Source: Bradyrhizobium sp. CCBAU 51627
GTDB taxonomy: Bacteria > Pseudomonadota > Alphaproteobacteria > Rhizobiales > Xanthobacteraceae
DNA length: 64,000 bases
Assembly: GCF_028128765.1 (NCBI RefSeq)
Contig: NZ_LBJG01000091.1
Location: forward strand, 124,001-188,000
Direction of reading: 5' to 3'
The translations under genes were made by a program, and so were the position numbers. Numbering within the stretch: the first letter of the stretch is position 1; every line of letters starts with the position of its first letter. A model generated the notes under the pieces. It was given only the letters and a program-made list of their open reading frames with translations. It did not search any database and was not told the origin of the DNA. Positions 10,082 to 19,160 of this stretch are shown piece by piece.

Positions 10082-10925
10082 CTAGTCTCCGTAATAGACG
10101 CACGGGGCCCATACCGCCGGCTGCCGTCTTGTCTTGCCCGCGTCAACAACAAACTCTCGCTTTGTTTCTGACAGAGCAACGCCCGGCAACTCCCCATCCT
10201 TTATTCTGCGAAAGAAATGCTCGACAAATTCCGCCGAGCTACCGTCGAGGACTGGCCATAAGGTCAAGATGGTACTCGCATTTCCTCCGGCATAGAGCGC
10301 AAAGGGCAAGCCAAGGATTCCCTCGCCCGGCACCCATTTGCCCACACCGGTCTGGCACGCAGAGATGAAAACCAGATCGCTCCGAAAATTGAACGCTGAT
10401 AAATCCGAAGCACCCAAGTAGCCATCCTCGGATTGCCCAAGATTGGTCCGCGACAGCACGATGCCACTCAGGTCGGGATTCTTCTGGTCGAGATATCCAT
10501 GCGTGGAAAAGACCACGTAATCGATAGCGCTGCCCCCTCGTCCTGAAGATGCCTGACGGTCGCTTCTGAGGCATTGGCTCCGGAAAACAGGCCATCGCCG
10601 ACCTTCAACTCAAACAATGTCGCCAGCCCGCTCAGCTCCCTCGCTGCACCGGGTAAATTTGGCCATATCAACCGCTCAGCTGGACCGTCGCTCGCCGCTT
10701 GTAAAGCATCGATACCCGAGGGCTTCTCGGGTAAAGGCCCGACGCTGCAGCGAGGGCGGTCCTCGCTCCAAAGCATCGGCGCCAGCTCTCTTGACGCGCG
10801 GCGCATTGGCAGGCGCAATATACCGTTTGAGGTGGAATCGATACCTGCGGCGCGGCTTGAACTCGCGGCTGGCGCTCGCGTGCCGGGCTCCCCAAGTCCG
10901 CGGCGTAGCTACTCTCCTTAAACAC
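10082..10925 (-). pseudogene. Broken CHAT-domain (caspase-like) protein
   Basis: The last 140 codons (10082-10516) encode the catalytic core of a CHAT domain: VVFSTHGYLDQ with the catalytic His and LVFISACQTGVGKWVPGEG with the catalytic Cys, then the usual AGGNASTILTLWPV segment. The preceding part lies in other frames: LPGAARELSGLATLFEL and ATVRHLQDEG (10520-10680) are one frame away, and SSYAADLGSPAR near 10900 is another. So there are at least two indels. CHAT proteins are often fused to TPR repeats and serve as proteases in stress or defence pathways. No TPR region remains. Because the His/Cys core is intact but detached from any start, I treat it as a pseudogene. Confidence 0.75.
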
Positions 10926-10995
10926 AATCCGCCTTCATGCGAGCGCTTGAGACCGCTTGGGTGGGTTCTGCGAAACTGATCGACGCGATCTTCCC

Positions 10996-11349
10996 TCAAT
11001 CCGACAAGATCCGGTTATCCCGATCAACTCTCACGACGCGCGGAGTAAACGTTCGTGCCTCGTTGTCGTTGAAAGAGGCGTATGCCACGATGATGAGCTT
11101 GTCTCCCGGTATGGCCAGCCGCGCAGCTGCACCATTCAGCCCGACTATTCCTGACCCCGCGGGTGCCTCGATGACGTAAGTGGCAAACCGTGCGCCGGTC
11201 TCGACATTATAGATTTCCACGTGCTCGTTGGCTAAGAAGCCAGCTGCGGTGAGTAGGTTACGATCAATCGAGATCGCACCTTCAGGGTGCAGGTCGGCCT
11301 CAGTGACCGACGCGCGATGGATCGTTCCCTTCATCAACGTAACCTGCAT
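10996..11349 (-). CDS. panD: PanD-like protein lacking the pyruvoyl-forming serine
   Basis: A 117-residue homologue of L-aspartate 1-decarboxylase, which makes beta-alanine for pantothenate. From ATG 11349 the alignment is colinear with typical PanD: HRASVTEADLHPEG, EIYNVETGARFATY (Arg54, Thr57 and Tyr58 kept), VGLNGAAARLAIPGDKLII and a DNEARTFTP tail. PanD must cut itself between Gly24 and Ser25 to make the pyruvoyl cofactor. Here the codon is GCG and the pair is Gly24-Ala25. Lys9 is Thr and Tyr22 is Pro. From family knowledge this protein should not self-process, so it is either dead or has another role. An in-frame GTG at 11376 is a less likely start. It lies beside a bioB fragment. Confidence 0.85.
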   Translation of the reverse strand: MQVTLMKGTIHRASVTEADLHPEGAISIDRNLLTAAGFLANEHVEIYNVETGARFATYVIEAPAGSGIVGLNGAAARLAIPGDKLIIVAYASFNDNEARTFTPRVVRVDRDNRILSD

Positions 11350-11394
11350 GTCTGACCTACAAGCACCTTTGCACACAACCGGTTGCTGACGTCA

Positions 11395-11592
11395 CCGGGA
11401 TAAGCCGGAGGTGATGGAGCCAGACCAATCGGTATCCGGTTTGCATCGAAATGGTCGCGATGAGCACTCTGTGCTTGGAACATTAGATCGGAAGGCAAGC
11501 TATACAGGCTTTCGGCCTCTACGCGCGTCCAATCACTGGGACGGACCGGCTGTCGCCGGCCGGCTTCGCTCCCACCAATACATGAACGTTCA
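11395..11592 (-). pseudogene. bioB: bioB N-terminal fragment
   Basis: On the minus strand the frame SDWTRVEAESLYSLPSDLM followed by FQAQSAHRDHFDANR (about 11425-11545) matches the conserved N-terminus of biotin synthase (DWT..EA..LY.LP..DL.F.AQ..HR.HFD.N) except for one missing residue. The sequence then departs into unrelated codons before the CxxxCxxC iron-sulphur motif. Only about 45 recognisable codons remain, so it cannot work. It sits directly upstream of the panD-like gene on the same strand, suggesting that both are relics of a vitamin-synthesis cluster of the kind known from rhizobial symbiosis islands. Confidence 0.65.
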
Positions 11593-12048
11593 TCAGTCTC
11601 GCTTCTTCATCCACGACTGAGAATAGATACTCGGGATTATCGACATTCTCGGATCGGATGGATGCGGCGTGGGACGTCGAAAAACAGCCCTTGGCAAACG
11701 TGCCGCCGAATGCCCTTGTTCGTTACCCCCAAGCTAGCGCCACTCTAACGTTGGCGCGATGCGAAAAGACTTCGAAAGCCGAGCAGCAATTGCAGAAATT
11801 CTGCGCGGACCGCTCGTGTCCGGCTCTTCCGGCCAGGCCAATGTTGCGCAGAGCTTCACGGCTCGCCTGTTGCTCGTTCCATCCGCTCGCCTTCTACGGT
11901 CGCTCCTGTCAATGAACCCTGCTTCTTTTACGGCAGGCTCACCATTGCATCGAGTTCACCGGAACGTTTTCTCAAGCTCGATGGGCGGACTGTTGAAACG
12001 CGGGCCGATCAAAGGCACGATCGCGCACTCCGGCGTGGCGCAACCCGG
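11593..12048. other. Gene-free stretch
   Basis: About 455 bases between the bioB fragment and the LysR pseudogene. No open frame with recognisable content or ribosome site. It probably contains further degraded vitamin-gene DNA, but I could not assign any. Confidence 0.3.
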
Positions 12049-12902
12049 TTAGTGCGCGTCAAAGCTGGGGCGAAACGATTTCACAGAAGCCACTATGAAA
12101 CGATGAACTTCCTGAACCCGCCGCACGTCGTGGGTATCGGGGTGCGAGGTGAGCCAGTAGCTTCGAACGAACCGCACATCAGGAAGCAGACGCTGAAGCT
12201 CCGGATAGCGGCGGGCAGCATAGTCGTGCAGGATGCCAATGCCATGGCCGCTTCTCACCGCTTCCATTTGAGCAACCACGCTGCCACACTCGTAGCGGCG
12301 CGACATCAGCCGACCCAGTGCTGAGGCGTAGTCCAGCGCCCTGCTGTAAGCAAAATCCTCAACATGCGTGACGAACAACCGGCCCGTCAGATCGGACTGT
12401 TTCCCGATCTGGCCTTCGCGCGCGAGATAGCTCTTCGCGGCATAAACGCTGAGCCCTGCTTCGGCCGGTCGAGAGTTATTGCAATGTCAGCTTCTCGGCG
12501 GGACAATGAAAAGGTGCGTGGAAGCGGCACCAATTGAATGATCAGACCGGGATGTCTGGCCGCGAGTGCCCCGAGCTGATCTGCCAGAAAGTAGTTGCCC
12601 AGTCCATCCGGCGCGCCAACGCGCACAGTGCCAGTGATCGCTTCCGCGGCGCCCCCGATACTGGCGCCCACCCTGAGCAACTCGCTTTCGGCGCGTTCCG
12701 CCGCCACCACGAGGGCGTCTCCTGCCGCTGTCAACACGCAGCCAGAAGTATGGCGCTCAAGCAGCTTAACGTTGAGACTCCTTTCCAACGCCGTGACCTG
12801 GCGAGCAACTGTCGCATGGTTCAGGCGCAAATGCTTTGCCGCTTTCAAGAATTGCCCGGCACGCGCGACTTCGAGAAAGATGCAAACGCTTTCCCAATCC
12901 AT
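12049..12902 (-). pseudogene. LysR-family regulator with a frameshift
   Basis: The first 150 residues from ATG 12902 are a LysR winged-helix domain (FLKAAKHLRLNHATVARQVT then ALERSLNVKLLERHTSG) and the start of the effector domain. Near 12447 the frame changes: after ITLDRPKQGS the expected VYAAKSYLAREGQIGKQ continues one base out of frame and runs to the stop at 12049. Restoring one base gives about 285-290 residues, the normal family length. It is divergent from mmsA with 104 bases between them, the classic LysR-target layout, so the intact ancestor probably controlled mmsA. A sequencing error is possible because the rest is well preserved. Confidence 0.8.
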
Positions 12903-13006
12903 CGACTACACTTTCTGCACAACGGAGCCGCGAATTTTGTCGTTGATGCGCAAATCTATGCATCCATTATGAGACGCGATCAAGCGGTTTACAGAGGAGC
13001 ACTGCC

Positions 13007-14506
13007 GTGTCGGTAACCATTCGGAACTTCATCAATGGCGAACTGGTGCGAGGACGGAGCGGCAGGACTTCGCCGGTTTTCAATCCTGCAACCGGCCAAC
13101 AATCCGCGACGCTCGGTTTGGCTTCGGCAGATGACGTGAGAACTGCTGTAGGTGCCGCGCGTGCCGCCTTCCCGGCCTGGGCCGCTACGCCTCCCCTCCG
13201 ACGAGCCCGGATCCTCAACCGGTTCTTGCGCATTTTGGAAGAGCGGACCGACGAACTCGCCCACGCCATCACGGCCGAACACGGCAAGGTGGTTTCAGAT
13301 GCCAAGGGTGAAGTTCAACGCGGAATGGAAGTCGTGGAGTTCGCCACGGGCGCACCGCAGCTTTTGAAGGGTGAAATTACAGAGAACGTTGGTACGCGGG
13401 TTGACAGCCATTCGATGCGGCAGCCACTGGGTGTTGTGGCGGGCATTACGCCCTTCAACTTTCCGGCTATGGTCCCGATGTGGATGTTTCCCGTCGCCCT
13501 TGCTTGCGGCAACACCTTCATTCTCAAACCATCCGAGCGCGATCCATCTGCTTCGCTGATCCTGGCGAAATGGCTCGAGGAAGCAGGCCTGCCTCGTGGC
13601 GTCTTCAACGTCGTTCAAGGCGACAAGGAAGCGGTTGACGCGCTTCTTACCCATCCTGATGTTGCAGCCGTGAGTTTCGTGGGTTCGACGCCAATTGCCC
13701 GCTACATTTACGAGACCGCGACCGGGCACGGCAAGCGTTGTCAGGCGCTCGGCGGTGCCAAGAACCATATGATTGTCATGCCGGACGCCGACATGGATCA
13801 GGCGGTCGATGCGCTAATGGGCGCCGCTTATGGCTCGGCCGGCGAGCGTTGCATGGCCATCTCGGTCGCTGTCCCGATCGGCGAGACGACTGCCCAGCGC
13901 CTGGTCCAAAAGTTGGCCCCGAAGGTGCGCGCGTTGAACATCGGGCCCGGCACCGATCCCGATGCCGAGATGGGGCCCTTGGTGACCAAGCAGCATCTCG
14001 AGAAAGTTCGCGGCTATATCGATGCGGGTGTTGCCGAGGGAGCGGAGCTCGTGGTCGACGGGCGTGACTTCAAGCGTCAGGGTTATGAAGACGGCTATTT
14101 CATCGGGGGAACGCTGTTCGACCGCGTGACGACGGACATGAAAATCTACCGGGAAGAGATCTTCGGCCCGGTTCTCGCCGTCGCTCGCGCGAATTCATAC
14201 GATCATGCAGCCGAAATGATCAACCAGCACGAATTTGGCAATGGCACCGCGATATTCACCAGGGACGGCGATGCCGCCCGGGAATTCGCACATCAAATTC
14301 AAGTCGGCATGGTCGGCATCAATGTACCAATTCCGGTCCCGATGGCATTTCATTCGTTCGGCGGCTGGAAGGCTTCTTTGTTCGGCGACCACCACATGCA
14401 TGGACCGGAAGGCATTCGATTTTATACCAAGTTGAAGACAATCACGACCAGGTGGCCGACTGGTATTCGGGCCGGAGCCGAATTCGTGATGCCGACGATG
14501 GGATAA
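13007..14506 (+). CDS. mmsA: Methylmalonate-semialdehyde dehydrogenase (CoA-acylating)
   Basis: A 499-residue aldehyde dehydrogenase that turns methylmalonate or malonate semialdehyde plus CoA into propionyl- or acetyl-CoA with NAD. Features seen: ITPFNFPAMVPMWMFPVALA, KPSERDPSA, FVGSTPIARYIY, catalytic Cys282 in GSAGERCMAIS, and EEIFGPVL. The ELGGK general-base motif of other dehydrogenases is replaced by LGGAKNH, a mark of the CoA-dependent MmsA group. Start is GTG 13007 with GAGGAGC eight bases before it. It faces away from the broken LysR gene. It could complete valine, inositol or beta-alanine breakdown. Confidence in the family is very high. Confidence 0.95.
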   Translation: MSVTIRNFINGELVRGRSGRTSPVFNPATGQQSATLGLASADDVRTAVGAARAAFPAWAATPPLRRARILNRFLRILEERTDELAHAITAEHGKVVSDAKGEVQRGMEVVEFATGAPQLLKGEITENVGTRVDSHSMRQPLGVVAGITPFNFPAMVPMWMFPVALACGNTFILKPSERDPSASLILAKWLEEAGLPRGVFNVVQGDKEAVDALLTHPDVAAVSFVGSTPIARYIYETATGHGKRCQALGGAKNHMIVMPDADMDQAVDALMGAAYGSAGERCMAISVAVPIGETTAQRLVQKLAPKVRALNIGPGTDPDAEMGPLVTKQHLEKVRGYIDAGVAEGAELVVDGRDFKRQGYEDGYFIGGTLFDRVTTDMKIYREEIFGPVLAVARANSYDHAAEMINQHEFGNGTAIFTRDGDAAREFAHQIQVGMVGINVPIPVPMAFHSFGGWKASLFGDHHMHGPEGIRFYTKLKTITTRWPTGIRAGAEFVMPTMG

Positions 14507-14600
14507 CCCTTTCGGTCCTTAACAATTGGCTTGGCACCGGCGGCCGCGCGGATTTCGAGGGCTCGCCACTGCAGCGCTCGAATGCAGCGGGTCCCCCGAA

Positions 14601-15692
14601 TCAGGCTGCTGTCCCGAATGGACCGTGATGGGACTTCCGGAGCGCACGGGCTCCAAGCGTCGGATCGGGGCTCACTTGCACCAGCATCTTGCCGAAATTG
14701 TCGCCGCGTAGCATTTCGGCGAAAGCGCTCGGGATGGTCTCCAATCCCTGGCGGATGTCCTCGCGGTACTTGACCTTACCCGCTTTCACCAGGGGCGCGA
14801 CGTAGGCCAACATCTCGTCTTGCTGCGCGGTGAACTCGCTGACTGAGAGATTCCTGACCCTCACGTTCAGCGCCTTGAACACCGGTTCACCTGTCTTCAT
14901 CAGCGCTGCGCGTCTGTCGACGCCTCCGTCCTCATCACCGTAATGGGCGATGAGGCCGCAAATGGTCATCCGCGCGTCCCGATTGAACAGGGGAAGCACT
15001 GCCTCGAACACCTTGCCGCCCACATTCTCGAAATAGACGTCGATGCCGGCCTGGCAAACGGCGGCGAGATCGGCTGGCAGAGTGGGCGAAAGATGGGAGA
15101 CGCAGGCATCGAACCCCAGATCTTCAGTCACGAACTTGCATTTGGCATCGCGCCCAGCGATTCCGATGACCCGCGCGCCCCGCTGCCTGGCGAGCTGCCC
15201 GGCGATCTGTCCGACGCCACCCGACGCCGCCGAGACCACCACTGTCTCGCCCGGTTGAGGCGAGGCCATCAAATTCATGCCGGCGTAGGCGGTGAGCCCA
15301 AGCATTCCAAGCACGCCCACGGCCTGCGAGATGCGCCCGGTGGACGGATCGAGCTTGCGCGGGACCATATAGCCCGGGCGCCAGACCCCCTCGCCCATGA
15401 GCGCATATTCGGTCCAGCCATTGGTGTTGAAAACGAAGTCGCCGGCCGCAAATCCCTCCATCCGGCTCTCGATGACCTGAGAGACTGTGCGAGCATGGCA
15501 GGGCGCGCCTTCTGGCGCAGTGCGCTCCCGCTGGTAGTACAATTGATATGGGTCGAGCGACACATAGATGGTCCGTGTCAGCGCCTGCCCCAAGGCGGGC
15601 AGCGGAACTGCCCCCTCCTTCAGCACGAACGTCTCCTGCTGTGGCCATCCCGTCACCGGCTCGTCCGTCAACGTCCAGTATCGATTTCTCAC
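14601..15692 (-). CDS. NADP-dependent oxidoreductase, CurA/MDR family
   Basis: A 363-residue medium-chain dehydrogenase/reductase without zinc ligands. Signatures are YVSLDPYQLYYQRER near the N-terminus, VVVSAASGGVGQIAGQLARQ (nucleotide-binding motif, about residues 148-167), GARVIGIAGRDAKC, and VGGKVFEAVLPLFN. Members reduce activated double bonds of enones (curcumin, leukotriene or prostaglandin reductase type) with NADPH. The start is GTG 15692 with GGAG eleven bases upstream. It converges with mmsA (94 bases apart). It carries a C-terminal extension of about 15 residues compared with the usual 340-350. The true substrate is unknown. Confidence 0.88.
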   Translation of the reverse strand: MRNRYWTLTDEPVTGWPQQETFVLKEGAVPLPALGQALTRTIYVSLDPYQLYYQRERTAPEGAPCHARTVSQVIESRMEGFAAGDFVFNTNGWTEYALMGEGVWRPGYMVPRKLDPSTGRISQAVGVLGMLGLTAYAGMNLMASPQPGETVVVSAASGGVGQIAGQLARQRGARVIGIAGRDAKCKFVTEDLGFDACVSHLSPTLPADLAAVCQAGIDVYFENVGGKVFEAVLPLFNRDARMTICGLIAHYGDEDGGVDRRAALMKTGEPVFKALNVRVRNLSVSEFTAQQDEMLAYVAPLVKAGKVKYREDIRQGLETIPSAFAEMLRGDNFGKMLVQVSPDPTLGARALRKSHHGPFGTAA

Positions 15693-16295
15693 AACGTCAC
15701 TCCATTGTGGGCACCGCCCTGATGCTCGGGTCTCAAGTCTATCATCAATGCGTTGCGGCGATCTTCCCCCCCACTGTCAAGCGGGGGTATTCTGCCTTCG
15801 CTAACAAGTCGGTTCAGAACTGCGTCTCCCCATTCCCCGGTTTACTGCTCAAGTCTTCGGACCAACCGAGCAAGGCCTAGAGCGTGGGAGCGCACGTGGA
15901 TTCGGCTCGAACACGCTTCATCGCATGGTACGCACTAAGCTCGAGTCTTTTAAACTCCACCGCAGTTCCGCCGGCTGCGCGAGTTCGATCTTGCGCTCTG
16001 GGACTGGTCGCACCACCGGCCTTCATTGCTCCACAGACACCTAGCCTCATACTAACGATGGCTCATACAATTTTCGGCGATAATTGACGCTGACGCGCGT
16101 TATTCCGGCGCGAATGCCCATAGCATCGTATCAAGTTGTTTGCACTAAGCGGAGGGCGAGATTCTTGGTAAGGAGCAACGGGCTATGCTGGGCTCGTGCT
16201 CATGGCAGCCAGACTCGAGACGCTCAGTTCGAGGCGCATGCTGCCACACCTCGCCAAAGCGTACTCGAACAGCCGCCAGTCGATGCAGCTGGTCG
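15693..16295. other. Gene-free stretch
   Basis: About 600 bases between the reductase start and the GntR stop. Short frames only, none convincing. The reductase promoter should be at its left end. No strong hairpin was seen for the GntR gene. Confidence 0.35.
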
Positions 16296-17078
16296 TCAGT
16301 TCGCGCCGACAGAGGTCGTCGAACTTCGTTTTTTCTTGTCTTCAGCGGGCTGGTTGAGCCTGACGACAGCCTTCTCAAGATATCTGCTTGCCCACATGAT
16401 GTCGTTTGCCAGAGCAAGCCGTGCGCCTGCGCCATCTTTTGCAGCCAGGCTAGCTAGGATCGCCCGGTGCGGATGATCCTTCGCGGTAGCGGATGCACTG
16501 AAATCATTTAGCGTGAGAAGCGGACCTATTTGAACCCACAGGCTTTCGATCAACCCGCAGACCACAGGCAAGTCTGATGATCTGTAGATCCTGAAATGAA
16601 ATTCTTCGTTGATCGCGAGGACCGTCTGCACGTCGCGCTGCCGTCTTGCCAGCATCAGTTGCTCCTGCATCTTCTCCAGCGCGATGATGTCGCTCACTGA
16701 GATGTTGTTCGCCGCAGCTTCTGCCGCACGCCCTTCCAACTCAATTCGAATGTCACGAATTTCCCTGAACCGGGCCACGCTCAAGACTGGAACCATCATC
16801 GTGCGCGACTGATGCGGAACAAGGCCGCGCTCGGAAGCCAGCCGCAGAAGCGCCTCCCTCACGGGAGTGACACTAACTCCAAGCTCTTCCGCCAATGGTT
16901 TCAGAAGAAGCCGCTGGCCCGGCCGGAACCGGCCAGCCATGAGAGCTTTGCGAAGCATCAGATATGCCCTCGCGTGTAAGTTGTCACGTCCGACGTGCAG
17001 CCAATCAAGTTCAGTGGACATGGGGAGTGCGGATGAGGAAGCAGAGGCGTCCGCGTCTCGAGATCCCTGTTTTTTCAT
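16296..17078 (-). CDS. GntR-family transcriptional regulator with FCD domain
   Basis: A 260-residue FadR-subfamily regulator. The winged helix-turn-helix is RPGQRLLLKPLAEELGVSVT plus PVREALLRLASERGLV (about residues 50-90), followed by the all-helical FCD ligand domain (EIRDIRIELEGRAAEAAA, then NEEFHFRIYRSSDLPVV with its metal-site His, and DHPHRAILASLAAKDGAGAR). Start ATG 17078 fits family length; a frame extension to 17138 lacks support. It is the nearest regulator to the ThDP enzyme/SDR divergent pair, and a 21-base palindrome in their intergenic region (19057-19077) is a candidate operator. Such proteins are usually repressors released by a carboxylate ligand. Confidence 0.88.
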   Translation of the reverse strand: MKKQGSRDADASASSSALPMSTELDWLHVGRDNLHARAYLMLRKALMAGRFRPGQRLLLKPLAEELGVSVTPVREALLRLASERGLVPHQSRTMMVPVLSVARFREIRDIRIELEGRAAEAAANNISVSDIIALEKMQEQLMLARRQRDVQTVLAINEEFHFRIYRSSDLPVVCGLIESLWVQIGPLLTLNDFSASATAKDHPHRAILASLAAKDGAGARLALANDIMWASRYLEKAVVRLNQPAEDKKKRSSTTSVGAN

Positions 17079-17173
17079 TTTCTGTTCGTTCCCGTCTCGA
17101 CTGGCGCGACTTCTGGTAGGGCTGCTCCTCACAGGCAAGTCCGTGTATCACGGCGGTGGGGAGCCACAAAAGA

Positions 17174-17199
17174 TTAAAGGGGCCGCGCGGCCCCTTTAA
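17174..17199 (-). terminator. Hairpin terminator candidate after the ThDP enzyme gene
   Basis: A perfect 26-base inverted repeat (arm TTAAAGGGGCCGC) lies 28 bases beyond the stop of the leftward ThDP enzyme gene. The AT-ending arms give a T/A-rich tail. It could end transcription from that gene before the GntR gene. Confidence 0.6.
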
Positions 17200-17226
17200 G
17201 ACATGTCTGGCCAAGGGAGTACCGGC

Positions 17227-18951
17227 CTAGCTTTCGGAGGGCGGGGTCCAGGGCAAGGGAGCCAGCGCCTCAAACTCAGTCACCACGTCGATGACGGCGG
17301 GCTTACCGGATCGGCGCGCATCATCGAAGGCCTTTGGCAAGTCACCGGGCTTCTCGACCCGCACGCCGAAGCAGTCGAAATCGCGCGCGATTTGCGCGAA
17401 ATCCGTGTCTCGATAGGCAAAGATCTCCTCTTTGTTGCCCTTTCTTCCTTCGTAGGCAATGTCGATGTTTCTCCTGCCCTGTCCAAGGCAATGATTGTTG
17501 TTCACGATCGTGATTACGTTAAGGCCATACCGCCGAGCCGTTTCCAGTTCGGGGAGATGATACATAAAACCACCATCGCCGGTTAAGCAGACGACGGGAC
17601 GATCTGGCATCGCACATTGAACGCCGAGTGAAGCAGGAAAAGCCCAGCCCAACGACCCGGCGGCTCGCAGGTATCCCTGGGCCGGGTCGGTTAAATAGAC
17701 GAGCGTGCCGCTCCAGTGCGATGCGTATCCGGTATCGGCCACCAGCATTGCGTTCTTGGGAAGCCAGTCCGAGATCTCCCGGCATAGACGCTCCGGCCTG
17801 ATCGGCGTCGCCTCAGAGGAACGCGCGATCTCCGCTTCCGCGCGCCATTCGGCAACGTAATCACCGACCTTTCGCTGCCAGCTTGCTCGCGCACGGGATG
17901 GCAGCTCCAAGGCAAGGCGATCGAGAGCCGCTTTCGGGTCACCATGTACACCAATCGCTTCGGGGAAGTTGCGGCCAAGCTCCGCCGGATCGATGTCGAT
18001 CTGTACAATTTGCGCCTCGGGCCTTGGCAGCTTCCAGTGGTTCGTGATCATGTCGCCCGTATCGCTGCCGACGAACATGACAAGATCCGCATCATGCAGG
18101 ATCTTGTTTGCACAGCTCCGCGAGTAGGTCCCGGCTACGCCACCGTTTTGTGGATGAAACTCCGGAAGAGCGTGTTTTGCATCGAGCGACATCACAACTG
18201 GAATTCCGTGATGTTTGACGAATGCCTTAAGGGCGTCTTCGGCGCCCGACATCATCAAGCCGGCGCCCGCAAGGATCACGGGGCGCTCTGAAGCCGCGAT
18301 TGCGGCGGCAACACGGCTGACCGATTCCGAATCCGGAGAAGGACGGAAAGCTGGCACCTTTGCGAAGGTCTCTTCGGGAAAGATGCTAGCTGTGAATTCG
18401 GCGGCACCAACGATGTCGCCCGTATAGCCGGTGATGTCGAGATGGACAGGGCGGGAGACACCGGTTGTCGCCTCTCTGAATGCTTGACGAAGGAGATGGG
18501 GCAATTGCGCCACCTCATCGACTCGACCTCTGAACTTCGTGACGGAGGCGTAAAGCGGCTCGTGTGGAAGCTCCTGATACGCGTTTCGGTACTGGTAGTT
18601 GGCCGCATGGCGACCCGTCAACGCGACGACAGGCGCGTACGCAAACCACGATTCCTGGAGAGCCGCGGCAAGGTTGGCCGCTCCCACTGACTGCGCCATA
18701 CAAACGGCAGGGCGTCGCAGCGCGCGCGCATAGCCATCCGCCATATACGCGATTCCCTTTTCGGAATGCCCAAGAATTCTTTTGATGCCGAGGTCCTCCA
18801 TCTCGGTGAGCGCGCGCCGCAGAACAGCATCCATGAAGAAGACGTGAGAGATACCCTTCGCCTTGATGGTCTCGGCAATGAAGCGCCCTCCAGTCATGCG
18901 GCGCGCCGGCTGGAGGGCGGGACTGGCTTTCGGCAACTTAGACTTGTTCAT
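17227..18951 (-). CDS. Thiamine-diphosphate-dependent enzyme (acetolactate-synthase/decarboxylase family)
   Basis: A 574-residue three-domain ThDP enzyme. The N-terminal PYR domain has the catalytic Glu in GHSEKGIAYMADGYA. The middle domain binds nucleotide-like ligand (AGAGLMMSGAEDALK). The C-terminal PP domain has the ThDP/Mg motif GDGGFMYHLPELETA...NNNH. Members decarboxylate 2-keto acids and ligate or release aldehydes. Sequence alone does not show whether this is a synthase, a decarboxylase or an oxalyl-CoA-type enzyme. The frame is open to 19086, but ATG 18951 starts the conserved part. It is divergent from an SDR gene, with a palindromic operator candidate between, and is probably controlled by the GntR protein downstream. 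Confidence 0.88.
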   Translation of the reverse strand: MNKSKLPKASPALQPARRMTGGRFIAETIKAKGISHVFFMDAVLRRALTEMEDLGIKRILGHSEKGIAYMADGYARALRRPAVCMAQSVGAANLAAALQESWFAYAPVVALTGRHAANYQYRNAYQELPHEPLYASVTKFRGRVDEVAQLPHLLRQAFREATTGVSRPVHLDITGYTGDIVGAAEFTASIFPEETFAKVPAFRPSPDSESVSRVAAAIAASERPVILAGAGLMMSGAEDALKAFVKHHGIPVVMSLDAKHALPEFHPQNGGVAGTYSRSCANKILHDADLVMFVGSDTGDMITNHWKLPRPEAQIVQIDIDPAELGRNFPEAIGVHGDPKAALDRLALELPSRARASWQRKVGDYVAEWRAEAEIARSSEATPIRPERLCREISDWLPKNAMLVADTGYASHWSGTLVYLTDPAQGYLRAAGSLGWAFPASLGVQCAMPDRPVVCLTGDGGFMYHLPELETARRYGLNVITIVNNNHCLGQGRRNIDIAYEGRKGNKEEIFAYRDTDFAQIARDFDCFGVRVEKPGDLPKAFDDARRSGKPAVIDVVTEFEALAPLPWTPPSES

Positions 18952-19056
18952 CTTACTCTGTCTCTTTGTCGGTCTAGCGCGATAGAAAGGCTCAAAGCGG
19001 CTTCTGTGCCTATTCCCTGGCGACTTATCCAGGCGCATCATCTCGCGTTGCACGAG

Positions 19057-19077
19057 CTTTTTATATGATATAAAAAG
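19057..19077. promoter_or_regulatory. Palindromic operator candidate in the divergent intergenic region
   Basis: A perfect 21-base palindrome with half-site CTTTTTATAT around a central G lies between the divergent ThDP enzyme (start 18951) and SDR (start 19161) genes. Its AT-rich half-sites contrast with the surrounding GC-rich DNA. Position and symmetry fit a dimeric repressor site, most simply for the adjacent GntR/FCD regulator. Confidence 0.6.
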
Positions 19078-19160
19078 TCGCGTCAATGTGAGTTCACCGC
19101 TCGCATCAGGCGCTGGCGCGTGCCGGCTCGCTCATCAGAGAAGCCAACAAAGGAGAGACC

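Noticed and set aside
12484..12505. Sequence resembling part of a type III secretion tts box (GTCAGCTTCTCG)
   Set aside because: It lies inside the LysR coding region, the second half of the box does not match and no secretion gene is near.
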